From Pachyseris speciosa (Eukaryota > Cnidaria > Anthozoa > Scleractinia > Pachyseridae), in assembly GCA_016490735.1 (NCBI GenBank), contig JAEMWC010000261.1, forward strand, positions 25,001-89,000: DNA of 64,000 nucleotides, in the 5' to 3' direction. The position numbers were made by a program, and so were the translations under genes. The notes under the pieces were generated by a model. The model ran no database searches, had not been told where the DNA came from, and worked only from the letters and a program-made list of their open reading frames with translations. Below, piece after piece: positions 23,232 to 33,717 of the stretch (position 1 is the stretch's first letter; each line of letters begins with the position of its first letter).

Positions 23232-23793
23232 AACAGCAAGAGTGATGCTTGTTGTCACGTATCGGAAAATGTCGATTCACCTTGTGTCTTTTGAAGTCTG
23301 AACAAACAATATGTTAAGAGAAGTGTCTATGCGAATGTTTGCAAGCTCAACGGCGAGAAGAAAGCTTTTAACATGAGTAAACTTAACTCCAGATGGACTG
23401 CCGTGTTTCCTCGTGTCTGCTTCAGTAGACTGCGAGTAGTCTCTAATTTTGGCGATGGATTGTGGGGCGGGCGAAAGACACGTGCGCGCGCGAAGTTGCG
23501 AGGAGACGCGACGCGAGGGGAGCGCCAAAAATTAGAGACTACAGACAAAGGGAGTTTGACCTTTCACGGCCGAGTGATGCGGAAGTGTAAATCTCATATC
23601 AACAGCAAGAATGATGCCTGTTGTCGCGTATCGGAAAACGTCGATTCACCTTGTGTCTTTGAAGTCTGAATAACTAATATGTTAAGAGAAGTGTCTATAC
23701 GAATGTTTGCAAGTTCAACTGCGAGAAGAAAGCTTTTAACATTGCCAAAATTTAACTCCAGATGGACCGCCGTGTTCCCCGTATCCGCTCCAT
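23232..23793. repeat. Direct duplication of about 190 bp
   Basis: Positions 23232-23424 recur at about 23600-23793 with some 10% change (CGATTCACCTTGTGTCTTT, GTTAAGAGAAGTGTCTAT and flanks). Between them lies CG-rich sequence with GCGCGCGC. No coding function is evident. Confidence 0.7.
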
Positions 23794-25974
23794 TGAGATG
23801 TACATTTTGTTGAATAACTCAAGTACGGGATATCACACACCCCTGAGACTTTGACAGGTAGTTTATTTACTATTTTCCCACAATATCCAATTTCTGGACT
23901 TTAATTTTTGAATGATAAGCGATTAGTTTTTACAAATGTACTAGCGTCACTTGAAACTGTCCAGAAACGTTCCTTTCTTTTTTTCAAATGACCCTGGATT
24001 GACGTATTTGTAAACAGTTTCACTCTGCTAATTAATTTTCTACTCACATTTCACCGAGACTCCATTAACGTTTATGCGAAAAAATCCTACATCGTTCGAT
24101 AAGCGTTTCCTTTCTCAAACAATTATCCATGGAAGCGAAAACAAGTGTGCTTAGTTTTTTTTTGGAATCAATACACTATTTTTATCACCTTGCATAACGA
24201 TAAACCTCTGTGGCCTAAAGGTCCTTGTTCCTGCCTGTGACGCAGCTAACCCGGGTTCGATGTCTTTTAGTGGTATATATCACGGGCTTTATTTTTTCTG
24301 TTTCTCTTTTTCTTGTTCTTTTAGAAATATTTTTTACAAGTGTTATAATTATTGTTCTCAATGGTTGAGCTGTAAAGCAATTTTGTAATTTTAGAGGAAT
24401 ATATGTTGATAGGGGTCTAAAGAGATAGACTCCAACACAATCTAAGCACAATGCGTCCGATGTAAGAAAGACAGACTTCCCTCTATTCTTTTGTTTAGCG
24501 CTAAGTTAGGGATACAATACTGTTTTTTGCAAGCCCGAGTTTAGGCTAGTTGTAGCCTCTTGTACTCTGATGGATAATCGATACCAATCTTTATGACTTG
24601 TTACCTTTATAGTGGTATCAAACAAATGCCTAATCATTGGTGAACATGTCATGATGATTTTTACACTAAATAAGTTACCATAGCATCATTTTGGAAAACC
24701 CCTAATTTTAGCATTAAAGCGAAAATAACTCCAAAAACGAGCTCAGTCAACCCCCATTTTTTATGTCGGAAAGTAATCAAGCGTTTCAAGGTCCAACGTT
24801 TTGCAAAGTCTTCAAACAATTTTTAACTTTTCTTTTTTTTTGGAAGAATAAAGCAAAAACCTAAGTTTGCTTTTATCGCTTAGTTGCTTAAAAATCAAAT
24901 CAAACTGAACGCTTTGCGTTTAAAAAGCTTCTTTAATCTCGTCTCTGTGTGTGATATTAAACGGTGTTGCTGTAAAGTATGGGCCGCATTGTGTGTTCGT
25001 TTGTAGTAAATATCCGTAAAATCTCAATCAATATATCGCTTTATTTCAAAATCCCTTCGGATCTTAAATATTTATAGTAACAGTACTGCCCAACCTTCTG
25101 TTTATTAGAGCATGGTTAATTGTTCACACGCTGCAAAGACGCAAAATAAGAAGAAGGCCCATTTCTTGAGTTAAACAATTATTATGTGACTCTTAACAGC
25201 GTGCCTACTCCGAGAAAAGCCACCCAAGAATTTTTTTTGACAAATTAGGTAATAGTGTTTGAGTTATGAAACAACAGTAAAATTTATGTAATGTGTGTTC
25301 TTGCCGGTAGGGTTAGTGTACCCTATGTGGTGAGTATTTAGTGGAAAATATTTTGTCATCAACAACAAAAATTGTTAAAAAAAAGCCGCAATTTTGATAT
25401 TTCATTTTGTGAAAATGCATTGCTTCAATGTGAGGTTCTTATTGGCTAATTTGCGGGAAATTTCATGGGTGACCTTACCTGTTGTAGTCGCGCTGTAAAT
25501 ACCATCCTTAATTTTGAGATTTTAAAAAGCCCTTGAGGATTATTTTTCAAACTCTGGCTCAGTGACTTATCTGTTTCTGAGTTGGGAGAAAACAGGAGAT
25601 CAACAGGGGACCAATAGCAGCTGAGGTGCCACGGGCCCGGTGATATCTTATCTCATTCTCTTAGAGGGAGGGTTTCATTGCTCGGCGCATGTGCATACTA
25701 TAATGTTTACCCAGTCGATTCTATTGATCATAAGGCAATCGGAAGCGTTCAGATTTATTATTCTTTTGTTTGCATGTTAATTAGCCCTCTTTGCCTCGTC
25801 AACATGTACAAAACTACAAAAGAATTTTGAAGTGGAAATGAGGCAAAGAGGGCTAATTAACATGTAAACAAAAGAATAATAAATTGGCCGCCATTTTGGA
25901 ATAAGGTGTGTGATCCAGTCTCTTTCCTGCGTGTGTCAGTCTACTTGTTCATTCGTGATTGATTCATTTTTCAG
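23794..25974. other. Rest of intron 14: dispersed repeat and a 43-bp-arm hairpin
   Basis: Positions 24360-24560 resemble 8320-8650. Positions 25752-25882 form a foldback whose arms (CATGTTAATTAGCCCTCTTT and flanks) are near-perfect inverted copies. The stretch 25500-25670 matches 26840-26985 in intron 16, evidence of a segmental duplication that included the WAP exons. The remainder was not recognised. Confidence 0.55.
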
Positions 25975-26142
25975 GCTCAAGGCCTGGTGAATGTCCTGCA
26001 GCAAATCCAATGCCAGCTTGTGAATCAACACCAGGATGTCGTTCAGATAAAATGTGTGTTCTTGGAAAGAGATGTTGCCTTCAGTCAAACTGCACCAAAA
26101 TATGCATCAAAACTGATGTTCCACCACCCCCTCTACCACCCG
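25975..26142 (+). CDS. Exon 15: WAP domain (type A)
   Basis: The exon has acceptor TTTTTCAG and donor GTTAGT, phase 1-1. It encodes GSRPGECPAANPMPAC, then GKRCCLQSNCTKIC, and a proline-rich linker. Eight cysteines are intact. It is a close duplicate of exon 17, including the sequence just upstream of the acceptor. Confidence 0.87.
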
Positions 26143-26295
26143 GTTAGTATGAAAAACAGTGTTGAAATGGGGGGGGGGGGGGGTCTTTTTGGTGGCGCAG
26201 ATGACAAGATTTTCAACAAAGAAACTGAATGTATGTTCTTTCTCACGTCCCTTCATTTCTTGTATTCTTTCTGAACTCTTCCATTCAATTTTCAG

Positions 26296-26460
26296 GCCAA
26301 CTGTTGACCTGCCCTGTTCTCGACCCAACTCCTCTCTGTGAACTGCCACCAGATGCTGAACCGAACTGCTTCACAGGAGGTCCTGAGTGTCCTGTTGGAG
26401 AAGCCTGTTGTCTTGATATGGACTGTAATCATAAATGCGTTAAACCAGCTTTGCCTGATG
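26296..26460 (+). CDS. Exon 16: WAP domain (type B)
   Basis: The exon has acceptor TTTTCAG and donor GTAAGT, phase 1-1. It is nearly identical to exon 14 over the whole domain (CPVLDPTPLC, GEACCLDMDCNHKC). The preceding intron is only 153 bp and contains a run of about 15 G (26167-26182). Confidence 0.88.
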
Positions 26461-26554
26461 GTAAGTTTAATGTGACTTAACACAGTTGTGAATAACATCC
26501 AAAGCTTTGCTAGATGAGGAGCGGAATCTTCACAATAAACAACAGGAAGTCTTA

Positions 26555-26632
26555 AGTGCCCTGTTGGAGAGAAGCCTTTTGTATTGATAAAGACTGTAAT
26601 CATAAATACGCCAAACCTGGCTCACCAGATAG
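26555..26632 (+). pseudogene. Relic of a third type-B WAP exon
   Basis: AGTGCCCTGTTGGAGA and ACTGTAATCATAAATACGCC match the second half of exons 14 and 16, followed by a GTGAGT donor and intron sequence like that after exon 14 (ATCTGAGATCTC). Both codons of the CC pair are altered and the first half is lost, so it cannot encode a WAP domain. It sits where the A-B-A-B-(B)-A series predicts a duplicate. Confidence 0.75.
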
Positions 26633-27193
26633 TGAGTAACTTTAATCTGAGATCTCTTACGAGAAATTACACGCTGTGAATTTCCATCTAACCGGAAACA
26701 GTGCCACAGTTTTTGGGGGGTTTGACTTCACTGCATATCGTATCAAAGCTTTCCTTTATTATGGGATAAGGTCGTTTGGATTAAATAAGAAATTGCTAAA
26801 CAATTCTGCGGCCGCAATTTTCATATAAACGTTCCGGTGAGGATTACGTTCTTGAGGATTACTTTTTCGAACTCCAGGTCAGTAATTTTTTGTTTCTGAG
26901 TTGGGAGAAAACATGAGGTAAACAGCGGACCTGTAGCAGTTGAGATGCCACGGGCCGGTGATTGATCTCGTTCTCTTAGACCTTGAAAAAGTGATAAAGT
27001 CTCTTTCGTGCATGTGCCTGCTTTTTCATTGATTAATTTGTCTGTTCGTTTGTTCATTTATCGATTCATCGAATAATCAGCTGAGTTTCAAAGCCCCCGT
27101 CCCATTATTCAATGTTGTCTGCGTTTCCTGGACGTTTACTTTGGTAGTGTTGTTGAGCAATACATACTGGTCTCGTTCTTTTTCTATTTTCAG

Positions 27194-27361
27194 GCTCAAG
27201 GCCTGGTGAATGTCCTGTACCAAATCCAATGCCATCTTGTGAATCAACACGTGGATGTCGTTCAGATACAATGTGTGCTCTTGGAGAGAGATGTTGCCTT
27301 CAGTCAAACTGCTCCAAAATGTGCGTCAAAACTGATGTTCCACTACCCCCTACACCACACA
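27194..27361 (+). CDS. Exon 17: WAP domain (type A)
   Basis: The exon has acceptor ATTTTCAG and donor GTGGGT, phase 1-1. It encodes GSRPGECPVPNPMPSC, then GERCCLQSNCSKMC, with eight cysteines and a proline-rich linker. The donor is weaker than in its duplicate, exon 15. It ends with A and joins exon 18 as ACT. Confidence 0.85.
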
Positions 27362-28056
27362 GTGGGTATTTAGCATATAAATTGTAACGTATCTTCTTGC
27401 TTAGCTTCTTTATGATGCTTGTAACTTAGGTAATTACTATTCCTTTGTAAATTATCTCAGAATAACCCCTTCGGGAGAGATAACAAAGTTATTGTCACGT
27501 CTCGTCTCGTCTCGTATCGTATTGTATGAATGACGAAACAAAGCAATTCCAGATCAGTCTATATTTCCCTTTTACCAGAAACTCTGATAGTGGGCCTAGT
27601 TCAGTCCTTATTAGAAATGCTTCTAATACGAAAAAGTCTCTACCCTCTGCGCCTTTGTGATACAATGAGTAATTTTCTATCCATTTCCCTCCACAAAAAC
27701 GCCAATTCAGATTTTAAGTCAAAGCCAAATGACAGTAGTAGGAAAGTTCTTTCTTTGGATGCTCTTTGTTTCCCTTTTTCGCAAGTTAAAGGGGCATAAT
27801 AATGTTGTACTTAGATCCTACGATCCACACCAGGGGAGAACTTGAATTGGTTTATTTGGCATTAAGCAGCCAGGAGTTATTAAACTACGTTTTTTGTTTG
27901 TTTGTTTCGTAAAGAAAAAAGTTATTTCCATCACTGTGATAGTCTTTTTTGTTAAAAGCATTTCAGGGTTCCAAATAAGATTTTAAGGCTGGATATCACT
28001 AAGGAATTCCAACGGGTCAAATTCCCACTGCTCCCACCAAACCATTATAAATTTTC
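27362..28056. other. First part of intron 17, nothing recognised
   Basis: A short CGTCT/CGTAT simple repeat lies at 27497-27525. No other structure was recognised before the ribozyme array. Confidence 0.4.
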
Positions 28057-28219
28057 AATGAAAACGTAAAGCTTGTGGGATGTGGCTGGAGTGACAAGGA
28101 TACTTCACAAATTAATGTGATCAAGTAAGCTGAAGCCACTCAAAAGGCACTAAGGCCACAAGGTAGCGGGCATTACCCCTTAAATCTACCAAAGCAAAGA
28201 TTGAGCCCAAGCATTAGCA

Positions 28220-28264
28220 GCCATGGACAGCTGTTTCGGCCTTGTTAGGCCTCATCAGCATGGC
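28220..28264 (-). ncRNA. Hammerhead ribozyme 1 (type I)
   Basis: Read on the minus strand: GCCATG, core CTGATGA, stem II GGCC-TAACAA-GGCC, GAAA, short stem III, GTC cleavage triplet, CATGGC. Stem I extends outward through AGCATTAGC pairing with GCTAATGCT. Confidence 0.88.
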
Positions 28265-28472
28265 ATAGCTAATGCTCAGGCTCAAGTACCCACATATCAA
28301 TAAAACAAGCAATGAAAACGTAAAGCTTGTGGGATGTGGCTGGAGTGACAAGGATACTTCACAAATTAATGTGATCAAGTAAGCTGAAGCCACTCAAAAG
28401 GCACTAAGGCCACAAGGTAGCGGGCATTACCCTTAAATCTACCAAAGCAAAGATTGAGCCCAAGCATTAGCA

Positions 28473-28517
28473 GCCATGGACAGCTGTTTCGGCCTTGTTA
28501 GGCCTCATCAGCATGGC
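28473..28517 (-). ncRNA. Hammerhead ribozyme 2 (type I)
   Basis: Same core and stems as ribozyme 1, minus strand, 253 bp further on. All catalytic core bases are kept. Confidence 0.88.
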
Positions 28518-28681
28518 ATAGCTAATGCTCAGGCTCAAGTACCCACATATCAATAAAACAAGCAATGAAAACATTAAACGGCCAGCCACATCCCACATCA
28601 CTCCAGCCACATCCCACAAGCTTTACGTTTTCATTGCTTGTTTTATTGATATGTGGGTACTTGAGCCTGAGCATTAGCTAT

Positions 28682-28726
28682 GCCATGCTGATGAGGCCTA
28701 ACAAGGCCGAAACAGCTGTCCATGGC
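28682..28726 (+). ncRNA. Hammerhead ribozyme 3 (type I)
   Basis: Plus-strand copy: CTGATGA, GGCC stem II, GAAA and GTC are all present. Flanking AGCATTAGC and GCTAATGCT extend stem I. Confidence 0.9.
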
Positions 28727-28935
28727 TGCTAATGCTTGGGCTCAATCTTTGCTTTGGTAGATTTAAGGGGTAATGCCCGCTACCTTGTGGCCTTAGTGCC
28801 TTTTGAGTGGCTTCAGCTTACTTGATCACATTAATTTGTGAAGTATCCTTGTCACTTCAGCCACATCCCACAAGCTTTACGTTTTCATTGCTTGTTTTAT
28901 TGATATGTGGGTACTTGAGCCTGAGCATTAGCTAT

Positions 28936-28980
28936 GCCATGCTGATGAGGCCTAACAAGGCCGAAACAGCTGTCCATGGC
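28936..28980 (+). ncRNA. Hammerhead ribozyme 4 (type I)
   Basis: Identical to ribozyme 3 and exactly 254 bp downstream of it. Confidence 0.9.
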
Positions 28981-29189
28981 TGCTAATGCTTGGGCTCAAT
29001 CTTTGCTTTGGTAGATTTAAGGGGTAATGCCCGCTACCTTGTGGCCTTAGTGCCTTTTGAGTGGCTTCAGCTTACTTGATCACATTAATTTGTGAAGTAT
29101 CCTTGTCACTCCAGCCACATCCCACAAGCTTTACGTTTTCATTGCTTGTTTTATTGATATGTGGGTACTTGAGCCTGAGCATTAGCTAT

Positions 29190-29234
29190 GCCATGCTGAT
29201 GAGGCCTAACAAGGCCGAAACAGCTGTCCATGGC
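29190..29234 (+). ncRNA. Hammerhead ribozyme 5 (type I)
   Basis: Identical to ribozymes 3 and 4, 254 bp downstream of ribozyme 4. Its repeat unit ends about 10 bases before the acceptor of exon 18. It is on the sense strand of the host gene, so it could cleave the pre-mRNA. Confidence 0.9.
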
Positions 29235-29368
29235 TGCTAATGCTTGGGCTCAATCTTTGCTTTGGTAGATTTAAGGGGTAATGCCCGCTACCTTGTGGCC
29301 TTAGTGCCTTTTGAGTGGCTTCAGCTTACTTGATCACATTAATTTGTGAATTATCCTTAATTAACCAG

Positions 29369-29581
29369 CTTGTGATCCACCATGCCATCGCTATGCTAAC
29401 TGCATAAAGGACCATGAAACTGGGGAGCACAAGTGCTCTTGTGCAAGGGCGTGTCCCAGGTGGTATGCGCCTGTATGCGGCACTGATGGAGTCACATACA
29501 GCACCGAGTGTATGCTTATGTTTTTGGTGTGCGAGAAGGGTACTGATGTGGGCGTGGAGCACCCAGGGAAGTGTGAGAAAG
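29369..29581 (+). CDS. Exon 18: FS/Kazal module
   Basis: The acceptor is TTAACCAG and the donor GTTAGT, phase 1-1. CDPPCHRYANC is followed by a complete Kazal core with YAPVCGTDGVTYSTEC ending GKC. The acceptor lies right after the truncated last retrozyme unit, whose sequence supplies the likely branch-point region. No polypyrimidine tract is obvious. Confidence 0.8.
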
Positions 29582-30163
29582 GTTAGTGCTTGTAGCTTGT
29601 GTCTCGCAGTTGTAGACATTTTACAGTCACATTCTGCTCTGAATGGTTTAAAGGCCTTTTTTTTTTTATGAAAATGCGGTTCATGGTTTATTCTTAAGAG
29701 AAAACAAAAACAAAAAAATGCTGTTTCTACTTGCTCCATGAAAGACCCTCCACGTGTAAAAAAATGCAAACAATTAAAACGATGGTGATGGTGCTGATGA
29801 TGATATTTGGCACCATAAGTTAGTTTCGGTGGCTTTGATCGCCAAGCTTTATTCCATAACGTTGGGTGCAAGGGTTTTTCAAGTAAATATGAATCAACAC
29901 GTGGCCAACAATTAGCCGATACTTGTCTGAGTATCGGTCCACATGTCGGTTGATACTGGGGATCGAGAGGCGCCCAAAATATTGCCGCCGTGCTGGTCGA
30001 TACATCGCCATTGTTTTGCGGATATACTCTGTGGCTGCTTTACCGATGGTGCCTCCATAGTCGGTTGCTGCCCAGCTGCCACTACACTGGTACTAGCCTG
30101 TATATCAGCCAAGTGTAAGTATTAGCCTTGCCTTGCCTCATTCTCATTTTTGTTTTAAATCAG
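29582..30163. other. Intron 18, nothing recognised
   Basis: Short T and A runs and a GATGGTGATG repeat near 29780-29800. The stretch 29920-30120 holds GATACTTGTCTGAGTATCGGTC-like inverted words but no clear element. Confidence 0.35.
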
Positions 30164-30456
30164 AAAAAAAAGATCACTGTCCATCGTTGAACCCTATGCC
30201 CACGTGTTTATCCATCACGGGCTGCTCTAATGACTCGGAGTGTTCTGATGGGAGAAATGCTGCTTACGTCGAGACTGTACCATGAAGTGTTCTGTGCTAG
30301 CTAAACCAGGGCAATGTCCTGTCATCAAAAGAAAACCGTGTCCTCCGATCTTAAGACCAAGTAACTGCACCACAGACTTTGATTGTGTTGGAGATCTCAA
30401 GTGTTGTTCTGAAGGATGCGGGATCCGCAGATGCTCTTCAATTTTTCTCAAAGAAC
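30164..30456 (+). CDS. Exon 19: double WAP, with a 1-bp frameshift
   Basis: The acceptor is TAAATCAG and the donor GTGAGA. The first WAP begins DHCPSLNPMPTC and runs in frame to GAGTGTTCTGATGGGAG. The CC-containing second half and the whole second WAP (PGQCPVIKRKPC, KCCSEGCGIRRC) lie one frame away. The length, 293 nt, is one short of a multiple of three. The missing base falls by an AAA run near 30256, so a base-calling error and a real frameshift are equally possible. Unrepaired, translation stops at about 30283 and would lose everything downstream, including the NTR domain. Confidence 0.7.
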
Positions 30457-30762
30457 GTGAGAGTATGATACTGTTTTATATGTCAGTCTCTGTCAGTCTC
30501 TTTAATGTCATATCTTTAAAAAGATTCCGTTAGACCTGTTGAGGCTGACCTATGGAAAGGAAAAATTCTCTGTGCTTAAGTTGCCACGACCACTTTTTAA
30601 TGCTTGGTGTGCATTAATTTTAACTTAATGCGTGTACTAAGTGTTTGTTGATTAAGCTCCAGGCTGGGATTAAAGATTCCTTTACTAGTTGTTGTTTTTA
30701 ACAAAGAACCAAGATCTAGGACACAAAACGCGTACACCATAGCATCTGTGTAAAAGGTCTTA

Positions 30763-30815
<53 letters not shown>

Positions 30816-31264
30816 CTTCACACGTGAAGATAACATGTTATCTTCACATGTGAAGAGATCACCAGTGGGAGTGGGAGCAGTCAGGAAAATTGAACCATGA
30901 ACATGTGAACAGTGAGTTGAACGGTAAATCAGTTACAAAATGAATTTGAGAAACCTTTACGCTTTCTTTTGTTTCTAATATTTGTAATTACATCTTATAA
31001 AGTACTTTGTTTTGCTCTTTTGGCTTTGAACGATTTTCTCGCGCTTTGTCTTTATTACATTAGACGAGAGTAACTGTTAGTTTTTGACGTCTAGAAGTGG
31101 TCAAAAATATTGTTGTTTACAACTAGCTTTCCTCGGAATCTAGAATTCTAGGGCCATCATTTTAGACTTTATCAAATGAATTTGGTTTTCGTCCATGTAC
31201 TTCTTCCATGTTTAGTAACGACACGTTCTACTTTAAGACCATTGAAAATATTAAAGTAAAATGG

Positions 31265-31292
<28 letters not shown>
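30763..31292. mobile_element. TIR element in intron 19
   Basis: ATATAAACACCAGTGAAATA near 30763-30790 is repeated inverted at 31267-31292. The interior of about 480 bp has no recognised coding sequence and contains a further local palindrome (CACGTGAAGATAACATG, 30820-30856). Confidence 0.6.
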
Positions 31293-31298
<6 letters not shown>

Positions 31299-31308
<10 letters not shown>

Positions 31309-31311
31309 GCC

Positions 31312-31342
<31 letters not shown>

Positions 31343-31383
31343 GTCAACTCGATATCTCACGAGTGAGCGCAGCGAACGAGTGA

Positions 31384-31430
<47 letters not shown>

Positions 31431-31441
31431 CATGTAATATC
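31299..31441. repeat. Hairpin with GAGCGCAGCGAACGAG loop
   Basis: ATATTACATGCCCGC and ATATGAATTTTATCTTCTCG arms are repeated inverted after a loop containing GAGCGCAGCGAACGAGTGAG. The same loop words occur in the hairpin at 50460-50588, whose arms are different. Confidence 0.7.
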
Positions 31442-31524
31442 CTCTATTTATCTTTGGGTTTGACACCAAACGTTTCTGTTATCTCGTGCAATAAAGCAAC
31501 AGTGGTTTGTCTTCATATCCTCAG

Positions 31525-31761
31525 GGAACCCTTGTGAGTTAACTCATTGCGGCTATCCTCACACCGTTTGTGCAGTTTTAAACGGTAAGGCGACTTGCCT
31601 GTGTCGACAGGAATGTACCCAGCCACATGATGACCTAGTCTGTGGCTCAGATGGACGGACATATGGCAATATGTGCTTGTTGGAGGTGACTGCATGTAAG
31701 CTGGAGGACGGAGGAATGCCTCCAGGAAAACTAACCTACGTTGGTAATGGTGAATGCACAG
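31525..31761 (+). CDS. Exon 20: FS/Kazal module
   Basis: The acceptor is TCCTCAG and the donor GTATGC, phase 1-1. RNPCELTHCGYPHTVC is followed by a Kazal core with DLVCGSDGRTYGNMC ending GEC. The last loop is longer than in other modules (KLEDGGMPPG). Confidence 0.87.
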
Positions 31762-32211
31762 GTATGCTGTTATGTGTCTTGTATGTTCCTGGTCAGGATA
31801 CCTATTCATGGTACATTACAAAATTGTTCGTCGAAAGGAGTACGGCAAAGTGGTTGTTTACATGATTATTGCGGGAGAGCTAGCAGCGTAAAAGGTGATA
31901 ACCTTGATACTAAACATAAGCATTAGATTACTCCTTACTTTTGCAATTCCAAATGATCGGGTTTGCCAGATTTTCAGAGGGTTATGCAAATTCTCATCCT
32001 CGTGGCCTTTTGAACAAGATAAAGTCCTCTAATTATAGAATCGAACAGAAAAATCCTCGAATAATATCAGATGTTACATTATATGACGATCAAACTCAAT
32101 TCCTTTCTGTACTTAATGGTTCTACCTATGCTTGCTTACTTATTCAGTAAGAATCGTAAAGAGCTGTTCGTTAGTGTCAGTTAATGCACCAGTGTGTTGT
32201 TTGTTTACCAG
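31762..32211. other. Intron 20, nothing recognised
   Basis: No domain or repeat structure was recognised. Confidence 0.4.
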
Positions 32212-32379
32212 TGCCGCAGATCTGCAGTCTTCCAGCGGAAACTGGTCGTTGTCGTGCTTCGATGAGTCGATTCTTCTTTAACGCTACTTCTCGCAAGTGT
32301 GAAGAGTTTATATTTGGTGGATGTGAAGGAAACGCTAACAGATTTGACACAGAAAAGGAATGCAATGACTTCTGTGGAG
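32212..32379 (+). CDS. Exon 21: Kunitz/BPTI domain, P1 Arg
   Basis: The acceptor is TTTACCAG and the donor GTAATT, phase 1-1. All six BPTI cysteines are present, with FFFNATSRKC and FIFGGCEGNANRF. The residue after the second cysteine (P1) is Arg (TGRCRAS), which predicts inhibition of trypsin-like proteases. This specificity is inferred from family knowledge. Confidence 0.9.
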
Positions 32380-32609
32380 GTAATTAAATTCCTTTTTTTT
32401 GTTATATCAGGATAACAATAAATGTGATCACGGAACAGTTAACAGAAGTTGCCTGTAGACTCTGAAGGGCAGGGATGAAATTACAGAAATGTTGTTGCCG
32501 TAACACCTTTTATTGGTGTCTTTTTCCCCTGACGACTGAAAATTCCCCGGGCAGTTGGCATTATATTTGCGTCAGCCTGATTCAGTTTGTTTGCCTTTGT
32601 TTTCTGCAG

Positions 32610-32831
32610 CTCTGGATGCATGTCAGTTAAACCCGTGTCCAGATCCTTATGCCATCTGCAATATTTCTGCCTCGGGAGATCGGAAGTGCTCTTGCCCTCA
32701 AATTTGCACAGCTGATCACAGTCCTGTGTGTGGCACGGACAGACAGACCTACAGCAATGAGTGTCAGATGAAGGTTGCTGCCTGCAGTCAAGGAATGATG
32801 GTAAAAGTCAAGTCACAGGGTGAATGTAGAA
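32610..32831 (+). CDS. Exon 22: FS/Kazal module
   Basis: The acceptor is TTCTGCAG and the donor GTAAGT, phase 1-1. ALDACQLNPCPDPYAIC is followed by a Kazal core with SPVCGTDRQTYSNEC ending GEC. It lies between the first Kunitz and the last WAP exon. Confidence 0.88.
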
Positions 32832-32960
32832 GTAAGTTTGTTTCTTTTTGCTGTTTGCTTCTTCCTCTGGCGAACAATTCAGTTCTTTATGGGTGAAAAT
32901 ACCGATCGCCGATGTCAAATAATTTCCTTTGACTTTGACGTCTTAGAAGATGTGCGGAGA

Positions 32961-33058
32961 GGCCATGTTGAAGGACCAAAACAATAAAATGATTTTCCTT
33001 TGGAAATAAAAGTCATTATTATGGAAATATCTTTTATTGTTTGGTCCTCCAACGTGGC
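32961..33058. repeat. Small foldback
   Basis: CATGTTGAAGGACCAAAACA and its near-perfect inverted copy TTGTTTGGTCCTCCAACGTG flank about 45 bp, including inner AT-rich arms. It lies in intron 22. Confidence 0.6.
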
Positions 33059-33117
33059 AGCTTCGCGCATACTCTATAGTGTGTTGTGTGGTATTTGTGT
33101 TTCATTTTGTATCACAG

Positions 33118-33297
33118 ACAATCCAGGCTACTGTCCGGCCGTGGACCCAGGCATGTGTTCTTTTGATCGGGAGGATCTCTGCTTTGATGATACAAGCTGT
33201 AAGCCAGTTGAGAAGTGCTGCCATGATGGCTGCAGGAAGATCTGTTTGAGGCCCTTGCCGAGGCCTAATGCTGCTCCACACCGACAGGCCGTACCCC
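33118..33297 (+). CDS. Exon 23: WAP domain
   Basis: The acceptor is TATCACAG and the donor GTAAGT, phase 1-1. GYCPAVDPGMC, then EKCCHDGCRKIC, gives eight WAP cysteines. A basic, proline-rich linker follows (RPLPRPNAAPHRQAVP). Confidence 0.86.
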
Positions 33298-33717
33298 GTA
33301 AGTAGTATAGCGTGCATCAGTTTGGCCTCTTATGTGCTTTTCGAAAGTCCTGACCACTTACAGGATCATTGGATTCGATATCAAATTTTTTGTTTGCTGA
33401 TTTACAGCTTTTATTCCATAAATTTATTTATCTTACAAATTCCATAATACTCGATGATCCGTCAGTGCACCATCACTGACAAATGTTTATAGTCGAAAGT
33501 CACCCTTTTGTTAATTACGAAAGGAAAGCTAAGCATTGCGATGTTTGAACATCAAGTCATGAACTATGTTTCCTGTTATGGCCTGTGCAGTCAATCGTTC
33601 GGCTTGTTTTCAGGATACCAGTACCAATTTCGTAGTGCTATTACTTTTTACTTGATAAAACGGCTTGCGCCCATTTGAGCGCGGGTCCATTTGGGTGTAT
33701 CCTGTTCTAATACACAG
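33298..33717. other. Intron 23, nothing recognised
   Basis: No domain or repeat structure was recognised. Confidence 0.4.

Larger units (their letters stand above)
28057..29359. mobile_element. Head-to-head array of 254-bp hammerhead retrozyme repeats
   Basis: Two units lie on the minus strand (28057-about 28570) and three on the plus strand (28598-28851, 28852-29105, 29106-about 29359), separated by about 28 bp of rearranged unit sequence. The period is 253-254 bp and the units are almost identical. Each unit carries one complete type I hammerhead ribozyme (listed separately). Units contain no ORF. Tandem monomers with a ribozyme and very short stem III match metazoan retrozymes, which are known to yield small circular RNAs and to spread by retrotransposition. 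Confidence 0.88.

Noticed and set aside
29326..29871. Minus-strand open frame of 181 codons
   Set aside because: It is the shadow of the FS/Kazal exon 18 and flanking intron. The composition (His and Phe runs) is non-coding in character.
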